A DNA stretch of 64,000 bases from Mercurialis annua. Its lineage: Eukaryota > Streptophyta > Magnoliopsida > Malpighiales > Euphorbiaceae. The translations under genes were made by a program, and so were the position numbers. The stretch spans positions 9,860,501 to 9,924,500 of the forward strand of contig NC_065576.1 in assembly GCF_937616625.2 (NCBI RefSeq), in the 5' to 3' direction. Under the pieces are notes generated by a model. It saw only the letters and a list, made by a program, of their open reading frames with translations. It had not been told where the DNA came from and did not search any database. Within the stretch, counting starts at the first letter, position 1. Every line of letters begins with the position of its first letter. Of the stretch, positions 27,900 through 38,700 are shown piece after piece.

Positions 27900-28211
27900 G
27901 AATTTTCAAAAGTAAAAAAATTATTAACACTGCAAATAAATAAATATTTTATTTAATCAAAGAATTTAAGGAACACCAAAAGACTTTAATGATAAAATTC
28001 AATCACCTGCAAATTCTCTAATTCTTTATCATTGCACTTCACTACGGCAAAATTCACTCTCATATAAAGGTATTGACAATTTCTTGCATTATCTATTAGT
28101 AATTTGCTACAATTTAATATTAAATTATACTTACTATTTGATGAATTGTAGGTAATTAGAAGATTACAATTCAAGAACAAATTTTGTCCCAGCACTACAA
28201 CTTCAATTATT

Positions 28212-31200
28212 ATGCTCAGGTAATAACATTTTATCTCCACTTCTTTAACAATTTGTTTAATTCACCTCAAATTTATTCAAATTAAAAAAAAATGTAAGTC
28301 ATGATACTGTAATTGTTTAATTGTCTTTCCTAGTTAATTCTATGATATAAATGTAGATATGGATTTTTTTTGAATTTGACAGTGATGAAGTTACATGTTC
28401 AGAAAATGGTGAAGATATTTTTAATGATGGGAATGTTCCTAATGTGATAGAAATCGATAAAAATTATGAAACTCTAAAAGATGATACATTATTGGGTCAA
28501 ATTGTGAGCAGCGAAACAGAGGCCTACGAGTTGTATTGTGATTATGGGTTTTGTAAAGGATTTAGCATTAGAAAGGGAAAACAAGCATATTATGCGGGCA
28601 CTAAAAAAATTAGAACAAAAGAGTATTATTGTTCAAAGCATGGATACAAGAATGATGAGGTATCAGGTGAGGTATCTTTCAATAGGTTAGATGGTAGAAC
28701 GGGATGCAAAGCGATGATTCGTTTTGTTGTTGATGAACAAGAACAATGGAAGGTAATATGTTTTGTTGATGAACATAATCATTCTTTTGCAACACCAGAA
28801 GAAAGACATTTACTCCGAAGTGTGCGAACAGTTACTGGTTCAAAAGGCAAGGTTCTTAAGTCTATGATGAATGTGGGAATTAGAGCAATTGATGCATTCT
28901 CGTATATGGCTGAAGAAAGTGGTGGTCCTGAAAATTTAGGATTCACAAAGAAAGATTGTTATAATTTTGTTAATGCGGAAAGATTGAAGTTAATAGAGGT
29001 TGGAGATTCTCAGAGTTTGGTTAATCTTTTTAAGACTAGAAGTCATGAAGAAGGAGGTATGTATTACTGGGATGTGCAACTTGATACTAATGGAAGGATG
29101 ACTAATTTCTTTTGGAGGGATGGCAGATCAAAAATTGACTATGATTGCTTTGGAGATGTGGTTATTTTTGATACTACTTATCGCACGAATAGATATAATC
29201 TAATATGTGCACCATTTGTGGGGGTAAATCATCATTGGCAAAATATCATGTTTGGATGTGCATTTCTTTCAGATGAAACTACCAAGTCCTTTGAATGGCT
29301 CTTTAGTACGTTTTTAGAGTCAATGGGAGGCCAACAACCAAAAACTATAATCACTGATCAAGATAAAGCGATGGGAAATGCAATTGCATCTATTTTTCCC
29401 GACTCGCGTCATCGTTTATGTATGTGGCACATTTGTAAGAATGCAACCTCATATTTAGGCAGTTTGAATTCTAACAAAGTGTTTCAAAATTTGTTTCATA
29501 AATGTATGCATGAGTGTGATTCAGAAGTAGAATTTGAAGAAGTTTGGGCTAAAATGGTTTCAGATTATACTAATGGTGAGCACAGCTGGCTCAATAATTT
29601 GTATAAAATTCGGAAAAAGTGGTCCACGGCTCTTAACAAGGATGTATTTGATGGTGGAATTAAGGCTTCTCAAAGGAGTGAGAGTACCAATAATGTGTTG
29701 AATGGAATGACTAAGAAAACTACTTCTCTCACAGAGTTCGTGGTTGAATTTCAAAAGTTGGTTATAAGGTGGCGTAAAAATGAAGCTGTGGAGGATTACA
29801 ACTGCCATCAAAAAACACCAACTTGTGTGGTCAAGCATAGTAAGCTTTTGAAGCACGCTGCTGAAGTTTACACTCATAAGATATATAAACTATTTGAGAA
29901 GGAATATCTAGATGGATGTGGTTCCTCTAATTTTGAAGAATTTACTTGTGGTGGGGATTTATTTAGATTTGACTTAATGATGCAAGGAAGAGAATCAAAG
30001 ATAATACAAGTTCAACTTGATGTCTCAACAATGGAGGTTCAATGTTCTTGTAATAAATTTAACACTCTTGGAATCTTATGTGCTCATGCATTGGTGGTTC
30101 TCAATTTTAAAAATGTATCTAAAATTCCGGATCGATATATTTTGACAAGATGGTCCAAAGATGCAAAAAAGAGAATTCATACATTTAATCAAAATGTCAC
30201 TTCATTGGGAGTTTCCAGTGAGCCTAATAGTTCTTACCGTAGTCGAACCATGCAATATGCATATGATCTCATAATAATGAGTCAAGGACATCAAGAGGGG
30301 AGACAAATTCTTTGGCAACATTTGGATAATGCATATAATGCACTTAGGGAATTTTCGAAGAATTCAAGTACATGTGAGGGTGGAAGCGGACGGAACGATA
30401 ATGACACAATTAATAAGGATGTTATAGAGGAAAATAATGATTATATTTTGGATCCTCCTCAAATTAAGCCTAAAGGAGTTTCTAATTCTAGGCTCAAAGG
30501 GCATCTAGAAAATACACAAAGAAGAAAATCAAATGAAAAAAGAAAAGAGACTGCAAAAAGTAAGTAACAATTTTAAATTATTTTTATTTGGAATCAGGTG
30601 CATATTTCCATTGCCATGCACAATTTATATTTATATCTACAATATATGTACATGTTAACAGTATGTATATGTGTGTGTTTATTTATTAGTGAAGTGTTCA
30701 ATTAAGTTTTTATTTTTATTATATACAGGACAAAAACAACAACTATCTAGTCAAATTACAAGCCAAACTCCTGCACACATTTCAAATTCTTCTGGAGTAT
30801 TTGTAAGTTATACATGGCTATGGTTTGTATAATTCAATACAACAGTGATTTTTCATAGAATAAATTTTTTTAGTTGATGTTGATGAATATATATTGATGT
30901 ATAGGCCAATTCGGGTCTAGAATGCAGACCATCGTTTCATCCGATATATACCTCTTCGGCACCATTTCAGGTATTTCTTAATACTTTGTTTTAAATTTAA
31001 TTTTTTTTACTAAATTTAAAATTATTTATAGAGAATAATTCTTTTAATTATTACAGATTTCAACGTCAACGTCCTACTGTAATATTGATTTTTCAAATGT
31101 ACCATTTACCGCTATGTTGCAAGATTTTGATATGATGAAAGATCAACATGAGGTATTTATTAATCTACTTAATTGAATTTTTTTTAATTTAATTAATTGT

Positions 31201-31271
31201 GATTTTGATAGCTAATCAACATGAAATTGTATTTTTGGCAGGGTTCAAACAATTCAAGACATCAGCCATAA
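28212..31271 (+). CDS. FAR1/FRS-like MULE transposase
   Basis: Encodes the DDE transposase of the surrounding MULE, from the family that gave rise to FHY3/FAR1. Six exons join in frame: 28212-28219 (only ATGCTCAG), 28383-30559, 30729-30802, 30905-30970, 31057-31152, 31242-31271, giving 816 residues. The N-terminal FAR1 zinc-binding domain covers about residues 46-139 (CDYGFCKGFSIRKG ... EHNHSF). The MULE domain follows, with catalytic aspartates at about D266 (VIFDTTYR) and D328 (TIITDQDKAMG), a candidate glutamate near 389 and the CMWHICKN signature. A SWIM zinc finger (CSCNKFNTLGILCAH) lies at about 557-571. The C-terminus is basic, then Ser-rich. The main exon lacks a good ATG, and the 8-nt first exon supplies it. 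No stop or frameshift was found. The upstream exon is inferred from frame and splice signals. Domestication is unlikely because the TIRs are intact. Confidence 0.88.
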
Positions 31272-31844
31272 ATAGTTTTTGAATGAATAATTTATGATTT
31301 TTATTTGATAGAAAAAGAATTATTAAACATTTGATTTATACAATTTTATTTAGATATCTGATACTATATCTTATTTTTGTTGGAATGCTATTTAATTGAG
31401 CATTATTTAATTTTTGCTAGAGTTACATTTTTAGACTTCATGTTTGTAGATTATTCTTTAAAAGACACAATTATTCTTGACTTAGATTATTATTTTTCAC
31501 CTCTATGCCATTTTGTTTTATTCAACTGCATAAAAATAATCTATTTAATTTATTGTCACTTTTTTGTTCTTAAAAAAATTGATTCTAACCTAAAAACAAT
31601 TATTTAATATATTTGTGTATATAATTTAACATTTATTTATAATATAGGAATTTAAAAATGGCAATTTATAAAAGTAAGTATTCTGTCCCAAAACATTACA
31701 TAAATTTTATATTAATGTTTAAGTAATATAATATATGTCAAAAGAAAAAAATAATTACTTTTAATTTTATACGTGGTTACAATTGTTATTTTATAAAGAA
31801 TTCAAAAAATTGCAGGTGATTGAGTTACATCATTAAAGTCTTTT

Positions 31845-31999
31845 TCTTAATCATTAAATGTAGAGAGTTAACTATAGTTAGGTGTATTCTCTCTCTTAAA
31901 GTAAAAGTAATTACTTTTAAATAACTTTGACACATGTTAGTATTTTAATGGAAAGTCCATAAAATGATGTGGCGAACCCAGTTCACCCAAGAATTTCTC
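31845..31999 (-). repeat. Right TIR of the FAR1-type MULE
   Basis: Inverted copy of 27745-27899, ending CCCAAGAATTTCTC directly before the target duplication CCATGTTGG. Confidence 0.95.
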
Positions 32000-32008
32000 C
32001 CATGTTGG

Positions 32009-33193
32009 CCTATAAATGATAGTATTGGAAGCGTTGGTTGGTTTTGACTTGAGAATTGGACGAAGGGTAAACAAGACATTGGCAACATAATTTGTGATTT
32101 TTAAAATCTATCACTAGCTTGAGGTGTGGTTTTGCAAGAAAGGTGTTGATCAATTTGTGGCACTACATTAATAAGCACTAATTGAAGATGATTTTAAATT
32201 TTATGATCTCTCAATAAACTAACTGAACAAACTGCGCTATTGACAATCAAATTGATAGTTTAACTATGTTGCAAGTGAGATGAACTCTGATATACATTTA
32301 CATGACAATATTTGAATTTGAGGCCTAAAACCTCAGTTAGTTAGCAATTTATGCTAGTGTTTCACCTGCTGAATAGTGAATACATATATAGCTAAACATT
32401 TAATAGCATTAACCAACACCAGCTAAATGAGTGGGACTAGAACAATTGGAAACACTTTCCTTCATCTATGATAATGAATTGAAATGGACAGACAGGCCCA
32501 TCAAGCTCCCTAGAATTTCGTTCAGGCCAGCTTTATCACTTGGCCCTGGAAATGCAATCTAAAAGGGCCTCTTGAGTTTGCCAGTATGGATTACGAATTC
32601 ATCCTTTTTCTCTTTACTATTCCAAAGTTTTTAGATAATTAATTCAGGTTAATCACGGGCTAGCATCGTATTAGATGAAAATGTTGATTCAGTCCAGTAA
32701 ACTTTAAAAGAAAACTGGTTTAAACATGATAAAACAACCAAAATGAGAAATATACACCCAATACCAAAGGATATTTCATTTTGCTAAAGAACCTATGCAG
32801 ATGATAGTATCGTTAAACTGCATGCCATATTAGTGAATTATAAAGCAGGAAATTAAGCAATCATAACAGTACCAAGTAAATATACTTAAGAACAGAATTA
32901 AGAAACAAGTTCCACTGCAATTTTTGAATCAAAAAACAACAGCACTGCTCGCTACCAAAATTCATAACAGATTGCAAAAGAACCTAACACAGCATTGCAT
33001 TACTGAATCATATTTACAACAGTACTAGCAACCAACTACTCAACTTTGACTCAAATCAAACTAATTAACCAACATTTTGATCTCACAACAGAAATCAAAA
33101 CTTAAGAAAATGCAAAAACAAAATCAAAGGACACGTCATCATCACTCAATCATCAGCAAAAAAGGAAGTTAGTGAACCGTCAGTATACCTAGC
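32009..33193. other. Spacer between MULE and FLA21-like gene
   Basis: No gene on either strand. The right part, next to the stop codon of the minus-strand FLA gene, is its 3' UTR and downstream region. Confidence 0.55.
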
Positions 33194-34606
33194 TCAGAGG
33201 CCATGATATTCATCAAGATCCACAGTAGTCTTAAACTGCTGATCAAAAGAAGGAATAGGAGCACCAGTAGTGCAGTTTCCATTCTCATCCATGTTAACAG
33301 CAGCACAAGATCCCGATCCCACAGGCACAGCTGTCGCCGCTGCTTGATCAACTGTTCCTCCACCGTCAGATTGCATCCCCAGCATTCCATCAAAAGCAGC
33401 AGCCACAGGATCAATCCTCGGAAAAGGCAAGTAAACACTGTGCACAACAATCTTCAAATTCCGAATCAAATCAGGCACCTTAACTCTCACATAGTTAATC
33501 CTCATCGGAAAAGCAACCACCGCCGGAGTAAAACTTCCGATACCGGAGCTAGTAACCACAAGAGACTGTCCTCGTTCAAGTGTATGCAAGGTAGTCCCTA
33601 TAGGAAGCTTCTCCAGCTCAGCAAAAGTCAAATACATGTTAGGCACAATATGGAAGCGTATACTGCTGATATACGAGTGAGATCCAGAAAATATCGACGC
33701 ATCGTCAAGAGCAAACATCGTCATGTTAGTTAACGTCACCAGCTCAGCGTATTTCACGCGCATAGCGAGTGATAAAACGCTGAATCCATTGTTACGGAGC
33801 CTTAGCATAGCGTCGCGTATCATCAAGCGCATTATAGCCGGCTGAGGTAACAGCGGCTGGTTAAGGTTACGAGGGAAATGATCTGTCTGCATTTGCTGCG
33901 GCGGCGGCTGGTTGTTGTTGTTGTTGTTGCTGTGAAACGGAAATGTTAACGAGTTTAACCGTTCAACGTCGCAAGAGAACGGCGAGAGTGGAGCAACATA
34001 GCCTTGGATGCCGTGAATAACGATCAAGCCGTTGTTGAAGAGATCTGGATGAGTGATCTCTACGCCGCCGATGAAGACTTTAACGACGGAGGATGTGTTA
34101 CTGCTGTTACCGGTTTGGAACGAAGTTGAGGTGACGGTGAGGCAACGGCCGGGGCTTAGCGTTTCGATTTTAGTACCGAAAACGAGTTTGCGGAGGTAGT
34201 TGATGGTGTAGAGGCCGGGAACGATGTGTTCACGGAGGAGATTTTGAACGGAGCAAGACGCGCAGGTGTGGAGAGATGAATCGGAGGCGGCGAAGAGTGT
34301 GGAAGGACCTGACCAGGAGGAAGTGGAGGAAATGTCGACGGAGAGCGACGGCGCTGCGGTAGCCAGCTCGTTGTAACCGAGATGAGAGAGGATCGGACCG
34401 AGAAGCGCTGCGTGTGAGAAGAACGCGTTCTCGTGAAGGTCTTGTGAGGTTGATGAGAGTGGGGATTGCGATGAGGTGAGCGGTGGTTGTGAGAGCGGTG
34501 AGAGTGTTGATGCGGTGGCGGTTACGGTTGTTTTGAGAGCGGCGGTTGCGTGAAAAAGAGAGAAGATAGCTATGAGAGCTGAGAAACAGAGAAATGAAGT
34601 CGCCAT
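33194..34606 (-). CDS. FLA21: Fasciclin-like arabinogalactan protein, FLA21-like
   Basis: A secreted cell-surface protein of 470 residues from an intronless gene, as usual for FLAs. Residues 1-22 form a signal peptide (FLCFSALIAIFSLFHATA). A Ser/Thr/Pro-rich segment (28-55, TLSPLSQPPLTSSQSPLS) offers arabinogalactan-type glycosylation. Two FAS1 domains follow at about 64-206 and 262-396, the second with IRFHIVPNMYLTFAEL and VRVKVPDLIRNLKIVVHSVY. An Asn/Gln-rich linker (227-241) lies between them. The acidic C-terminal tail, ending DLDEYHGL, has no hydrophobic GPI signal, as in the FLA19/20/21 group. FAS1 domains mediate adhesion and wall signalling; the precise role of this subgroup is not known to me. 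Subgroup name is by overall recognition. Confidence 0.85.
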   Translation of the reverse strand: MATSFLCFSALIAIFSLFHATAALKTTVTATASTLSPLSQPPLTSSQSPLSSTSQDLHENAFFSHAALLGPILSHLGYNELATAAPSLSVDISSTSSWSGPSTLFAASDSSLHTCASCSVQNLLREHIVPGLYTINYLRKLVFGTKIETLSPGRCLTVTSTSFQTGNSSNTSSVVKVFIGGVEITHPDLFNNGLIVIHGIQGYVAPLSPFSCDVERLNSLTFPFHSNNNNNNQPPPQQMQTDHFPRNLNQPLLPQPAIMRLMIRDAMLRLRNNGFSVLSLAMRVKYAELVTLTNMTMFALDDASIFSGSHSYISSIRFHIVPNMYLTFAELEKLPIGTTLHTLERGQSLVVTSSGIGSFTPAVVAFPMRINYVRVKVPDLIRNLKIVVHSVYLPFPRIDPVAAAFDGMLGMQSDGGGTVDQAAATAVPVGSGSCAAVNMDENGNCTTGAPIPSFDQQFKTTVDLDEYHGL

Positions 34607-34673
34607 TGGAGCGAGAATCAGAGGAATGAAATAAACTGTGTACAGAGTGAAATGGGGATTTGAGGTACGGAGA

Positions 34674-34684
34674 GATATTTATAA
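34674..34684 (-). promoter_or_regulatory. Candidate TATA box of FLA21-like gene
   Basis: On the minus strand the sequence reads GCTTATAAATATCTC about 70 bases before the ATG, good position and consensus for a TATA box with a short leader. Confidence 0.6.
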
Positions 34685-35781
34685 GCTGACTGTAGTCAGT
34701 GACAGCTGGCTTTGCGGTGTAGCGAGTGCAAAATAACGCGCGTGAGCATGGGGAAATGGGAAATTGACGGTTACACGAGTATGTTATGTGAAGGGAGAGG
34801 AGAATGTTGTTTCTGTTTCTGTTATTGGCTTTGGCGGGAAAATGAATTAGTTGAGCTATCGTTTACTTTCAAGGGCTACGATTTAATCAGGGGAGAGTGA
34901 TCTGAATGGTTTTTCTGGATATATCAGATCAACGGTGATTGTGATTTAGTGCACTTTGATGAACATTGCTGCACCTTATATTATTCTAGCTCTTCATTTT
35001 ATGCAATATCCACTATTAGAATATGTTTTTAGTAGTTTCTAATTAGTATAATAATGTCAGGCACTATTCTTAAAAATAAGTACAATTACATTCATTTATT
35101 ATAATTATATGTCAAATTTATTCTTAGCAGACTTGTAAATTTCATAATTTTATATAATTTATTTGTACATTCAATTACTTACTTTATTTTTAATTTTATA
35201 AAATTAGTATGGTTTAAAAAATTTGATGGACCATATGTCTTTTTAACCCTAATTTTGATATATACACTATTAATTTGCATTTTTATTGTTTAACCTTTCT
35301 TGATTTAACGTGTGAAAAATAATTGTTTTGGAAAAATTGTACAATGAACAATTGATTGTAATCGTGAACAATCTCGTTCATTTTATTCCTCAAGGTCAAG
35401 TCAAAATAAAGTCAAAGTACAATAAAAACAAGAGTGAACGATCACATAGACAATTGTTTAGGCGCAATATCACACCATTATGTTTTTAAGACAATCTACT
35501 GAGCGAACAAGTGAACGATTGTTCAAGGCAAAATAAACGGCCGTTCACTTTTCTAAATGATCATTTGTTTGTCAATATTTTATATTCAAGTCAGTTTTAT
35601 TTAATGAATTTATTTCCTTTAGAAAAATATCAACACAAAGTAACACGGAAGTTTCGTACTAATTATTAAATAAATTTAATAGAAAAAATCATAAGCTTAT
35701 AAAATTCAGGAAATGACACATATTGTATTTGGGTAGAAAAAGTAATAAAATATATTAGAGTAGTAGACTATATATTAAGTT
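34685..35781. other. Promoter of FLA21-like gene and 3' flank of MADS gene
   Basis: Both flanking genes are on the minus strand, so this holds the FLA promoter on the left and the MADS-box 3' flank on the right side of the spacer's mirror order (MADS gene starts at 40085 and ends at 35782). Around 35330-35560 the words TGAACAAT, TGAACGAT and their complements recur many times, suggesting a decayed repeat or a cluster of sites. No coding seen. Confidence 0.5.
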
Positions 35782-38700
35782 TCAACAATCATTATGGAAG
35801 TGTGATTCAACATTAAACTGTGAGAGCTTATTTCCTTCATAACTCTCATAGTTTGAATCTTCACCGCTAGAAATCATTTGTTGTGGGCATTCTGTTTGCT
35901 GCTGCTGCTGTTGCTGCAACATTGATGTAAAACTTGGACCTTCAATATCATTCTGCCAACACAGAAATATTTAATTACATACAAAATTTCTAATTATTGT
36001 AAAATCTTTTGCATCCATGGAAAATATTTCTGACCAAACAGTAAAAAACAATATTATTAATTTTATAATAATTCATGTATTTGTTTTTAATTTAAATTTA
36101 TATGCTTACGTATTCTTGAATACAACGTATATGTACAAAAATTAACTCTAAAAGTATTAGATTTTCTAAATTTGGATAATTATTTTAGGACATCTATAAA
36201 TAAAATAGCGAATGAGTTTTTTCAAGATGGAACGTATCAATACAAATATATAGTCTAAAAAGAGAATAAAAAAATATCGTATATTGAATAATAATTTTTT
36301 ATTTTAAAAATTAGTTCTTGAGAAACTTTATATTGAAAAAAAATTATAGAAAACAAATTTATAAATTTTAAATAGATAAATTTTATAAATATTTTGAAAA
36401 AAAATTGTTGAAAATGCATAGATAAATAGCTCAAATGATATAAATGATAAGTTGTTAGATTGTGAGTTTAATTTTTTCTACAAACGTTCTTCATTTTTAG
36501 TGATTAATAAAAAAAAGAGTAACATAAATCTTTTAGAAATTTTTTTTTTCATATTTAATTTTTGTTTTATTTCCAAGTAAGATTGGGATTGGAGAAAGCA
36601 AAAAAATCATCATCTATATTTTTTAAGATTGTAAATTGATGCGACTTGGTTGAAATTTAAGGAAAAAAATTAATTTTTAGCATGATATTCGAGCATTATG
36701 AATATTATTTTCATTTTTCTCTTCATAATTTTCTTTTATTCAAGAAAATGTTAAAAAGATAGTTTCACTTTTAATTGACAAGTGAATTCGAGGAAAAAAA
36801 TTATCAAATCAAAGTAAATCAAATTTGCTGGTTTGTTATCTATTTGGTTTGATTTTAATAAAATTTGTTAAACCATCTTGGACTGAAATATTAGAGTTAA
36901 ATCAGTTAAACTAACACATGCACATACCTTAATAATTAATTCATCAACGTATTTATTTCCACTAGTTTCACATTACGTGATGCACATGTGATTCATAACA
37001 TGATTCGCAATTGCTTTAAAAATCATGATGTTTAGCATGTTTTGCAATTTTAACACAATTTTTTATTTAAATGAACTATTTTATTTTTGCAATTTGAAAC
37101 ACCGAACAATTTTCTATTACAAAAATGATGATGCGGATACTAGAATATACATTGTTCCGGCATCTAAATCAGCAATTTTTTAACAGAAAATTACTTTGTA
37201 TTTTTAATTGCAAAAATTCAAAAGTTAATGTCCAACTTTGTCAAAATTAAAAGTTCGTGTTAAAATTACGAAACACGCTAAATTTTGCAATTTTCACGAC
37301 GCATTTATTTCTATTATTCTGACTGCGTATTTGTTATAATTGCTTTAATAAGTTAAGGATTATGCATATATAAGGAATTAGAAAGAACCTTCATTAGAGG
37401 AAATGAATTGGGAGGCATGAAGGCAGCAAGAAGTTCAGTTGAAGAGAATGAAGAGAAAGCTTGATTCCAAGATGCTATGTTTTCATTATTTTGGTTGTTG
37501 CTGCAACCTTCCACATTTACATTTCCCCCGTTATACATTGTTGTTGATGATTGATTACTGTTTCAATTTACCCATACAATAATTAAATTCATAACACATC
37601 GCAAATCCGGCTGCCACGTAGGACAATTCGGGTGAATTTCTAATTTAAATATATTACAATGTTAGTAGTAAAAAATAAAAAACATTTAGTCGTCAAAGTG
37701 TATCGAAATACTTTTACTAACTTCAGGCGTGGTGGTGAGAAAAAATGCTGATATTGTTGATATTCAGTTATCAATTTGGTTTGAATTTGGCTTCAAATTA
37801 ACTACACCGACCAAATAAGCTGAAAATTATAATTTTTTTTATTTCTCTTTGAATTTTTATCGGTTTTAACCGAACAGACCGAATACCGACCTTTTGGGCA
37901 TCCTTTCGGCCGGTTCAGTTTGACTCTTCGATCGATTGCTTAATTCGGTTTATAGATTGTCAGTTCAATTTTGACTATTCAATCGATCAGTTAATTTAAT
38001 TCGGTTCGGTTTGATTTTCACCAAACCGGCCGAATACTCACCTCCACCCTATATTCATTACTTGCACATATTTTCAGCTCAAAAACTACATTATGCTCAA
38101 TCCATCTAAAGTAATTCATATCCGAATAAAAGTTTTCCATTTAAATTATGCGCGCGCAACTTGATATATCTAAATAAATATAATTCAAGTGTTATTTTTT
38201 ATATTTTAGATTTATCTATAAATACGTTTATATTTGCATTTGTACCTTATAGGAATACAAGAAGATTCAGATTTTAGGCCTACAGAATTTGAATTTTGTC
38301 CATTTTCTGGCAACCAATTTGCCATCTCATTTTGGAAATTGGGCATCCCTTCTTGTGTATCCAAGTATATCTGCAATGTATGATAATTTCAATTTAAGTA
38401 CTTCCTTTTTTTACTTTTTTCAAATTAAGAATTTTCTGATTTTTATTCTTCAAGAGAAGAAATAGTAGATTAAATTGTTAATTAATGACCTGTACAGTTG
38501 ATGGATCATAGGTAGATGCATGATTAGTCAAAAGATATTTCTGCAATAAATTTAACAAATTAAATAAATTAGCGTTAAAAAAAATAAAATAATTGAAAAT
38601 GCAGTATTAATAACTTTAGTTTTTATTTAATACCTTTCTATCTTCTAAACGTGCCATTACATCCAAAAGGTTCTTCTCACATGACTCAAGTTCTCCCATT

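Larger units (their letters stand above)
27745..31999 (+). mobile_element. Intact, probably autonomous FAR1-type Mutator-like element
   Basis: A complete 4,255-bp MULE. The 155-bp terminal inverted repeats (27745-27899 and 31845-31999) begin GAGAAATTCTTGGGTGAACT and differ at only two positions. They are bounded by the exact 9-bp duplication CCATGTTGG (27736-27744 and 32000-32008). The left arm then has about 75 bases not present on the right, after which inverted similarity resumes (AAGACTTTAATGAT and CAATCACCTGCAA in both arms). The only gene inside is an uninterrupted six-exon FAR1/FRS-like transposase on the plus strand. Near-identical TIRs, an exact duplication and an open transposase frame together indicate a recent insertion. 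It sits in the spacer between ascorbate oxidase and the FLA gene. Confidence 0.95.

Noticed and set aside
28444..28446. Start of the transposase at 28444
   Set aside because: The codon is GTG and the frame continues upstream to an acceptor; a two-exon start at 28212 fits better.
29560..29877. Minus-strand 105-residue frame
   Set aside because: Antisense shadow of the MULE transposase.
33203..33733. Plus-strand 176-residue frame rich in His, Arg and Ser
   Set aside because: Exact antisense shadow of the FLA21-like gene.
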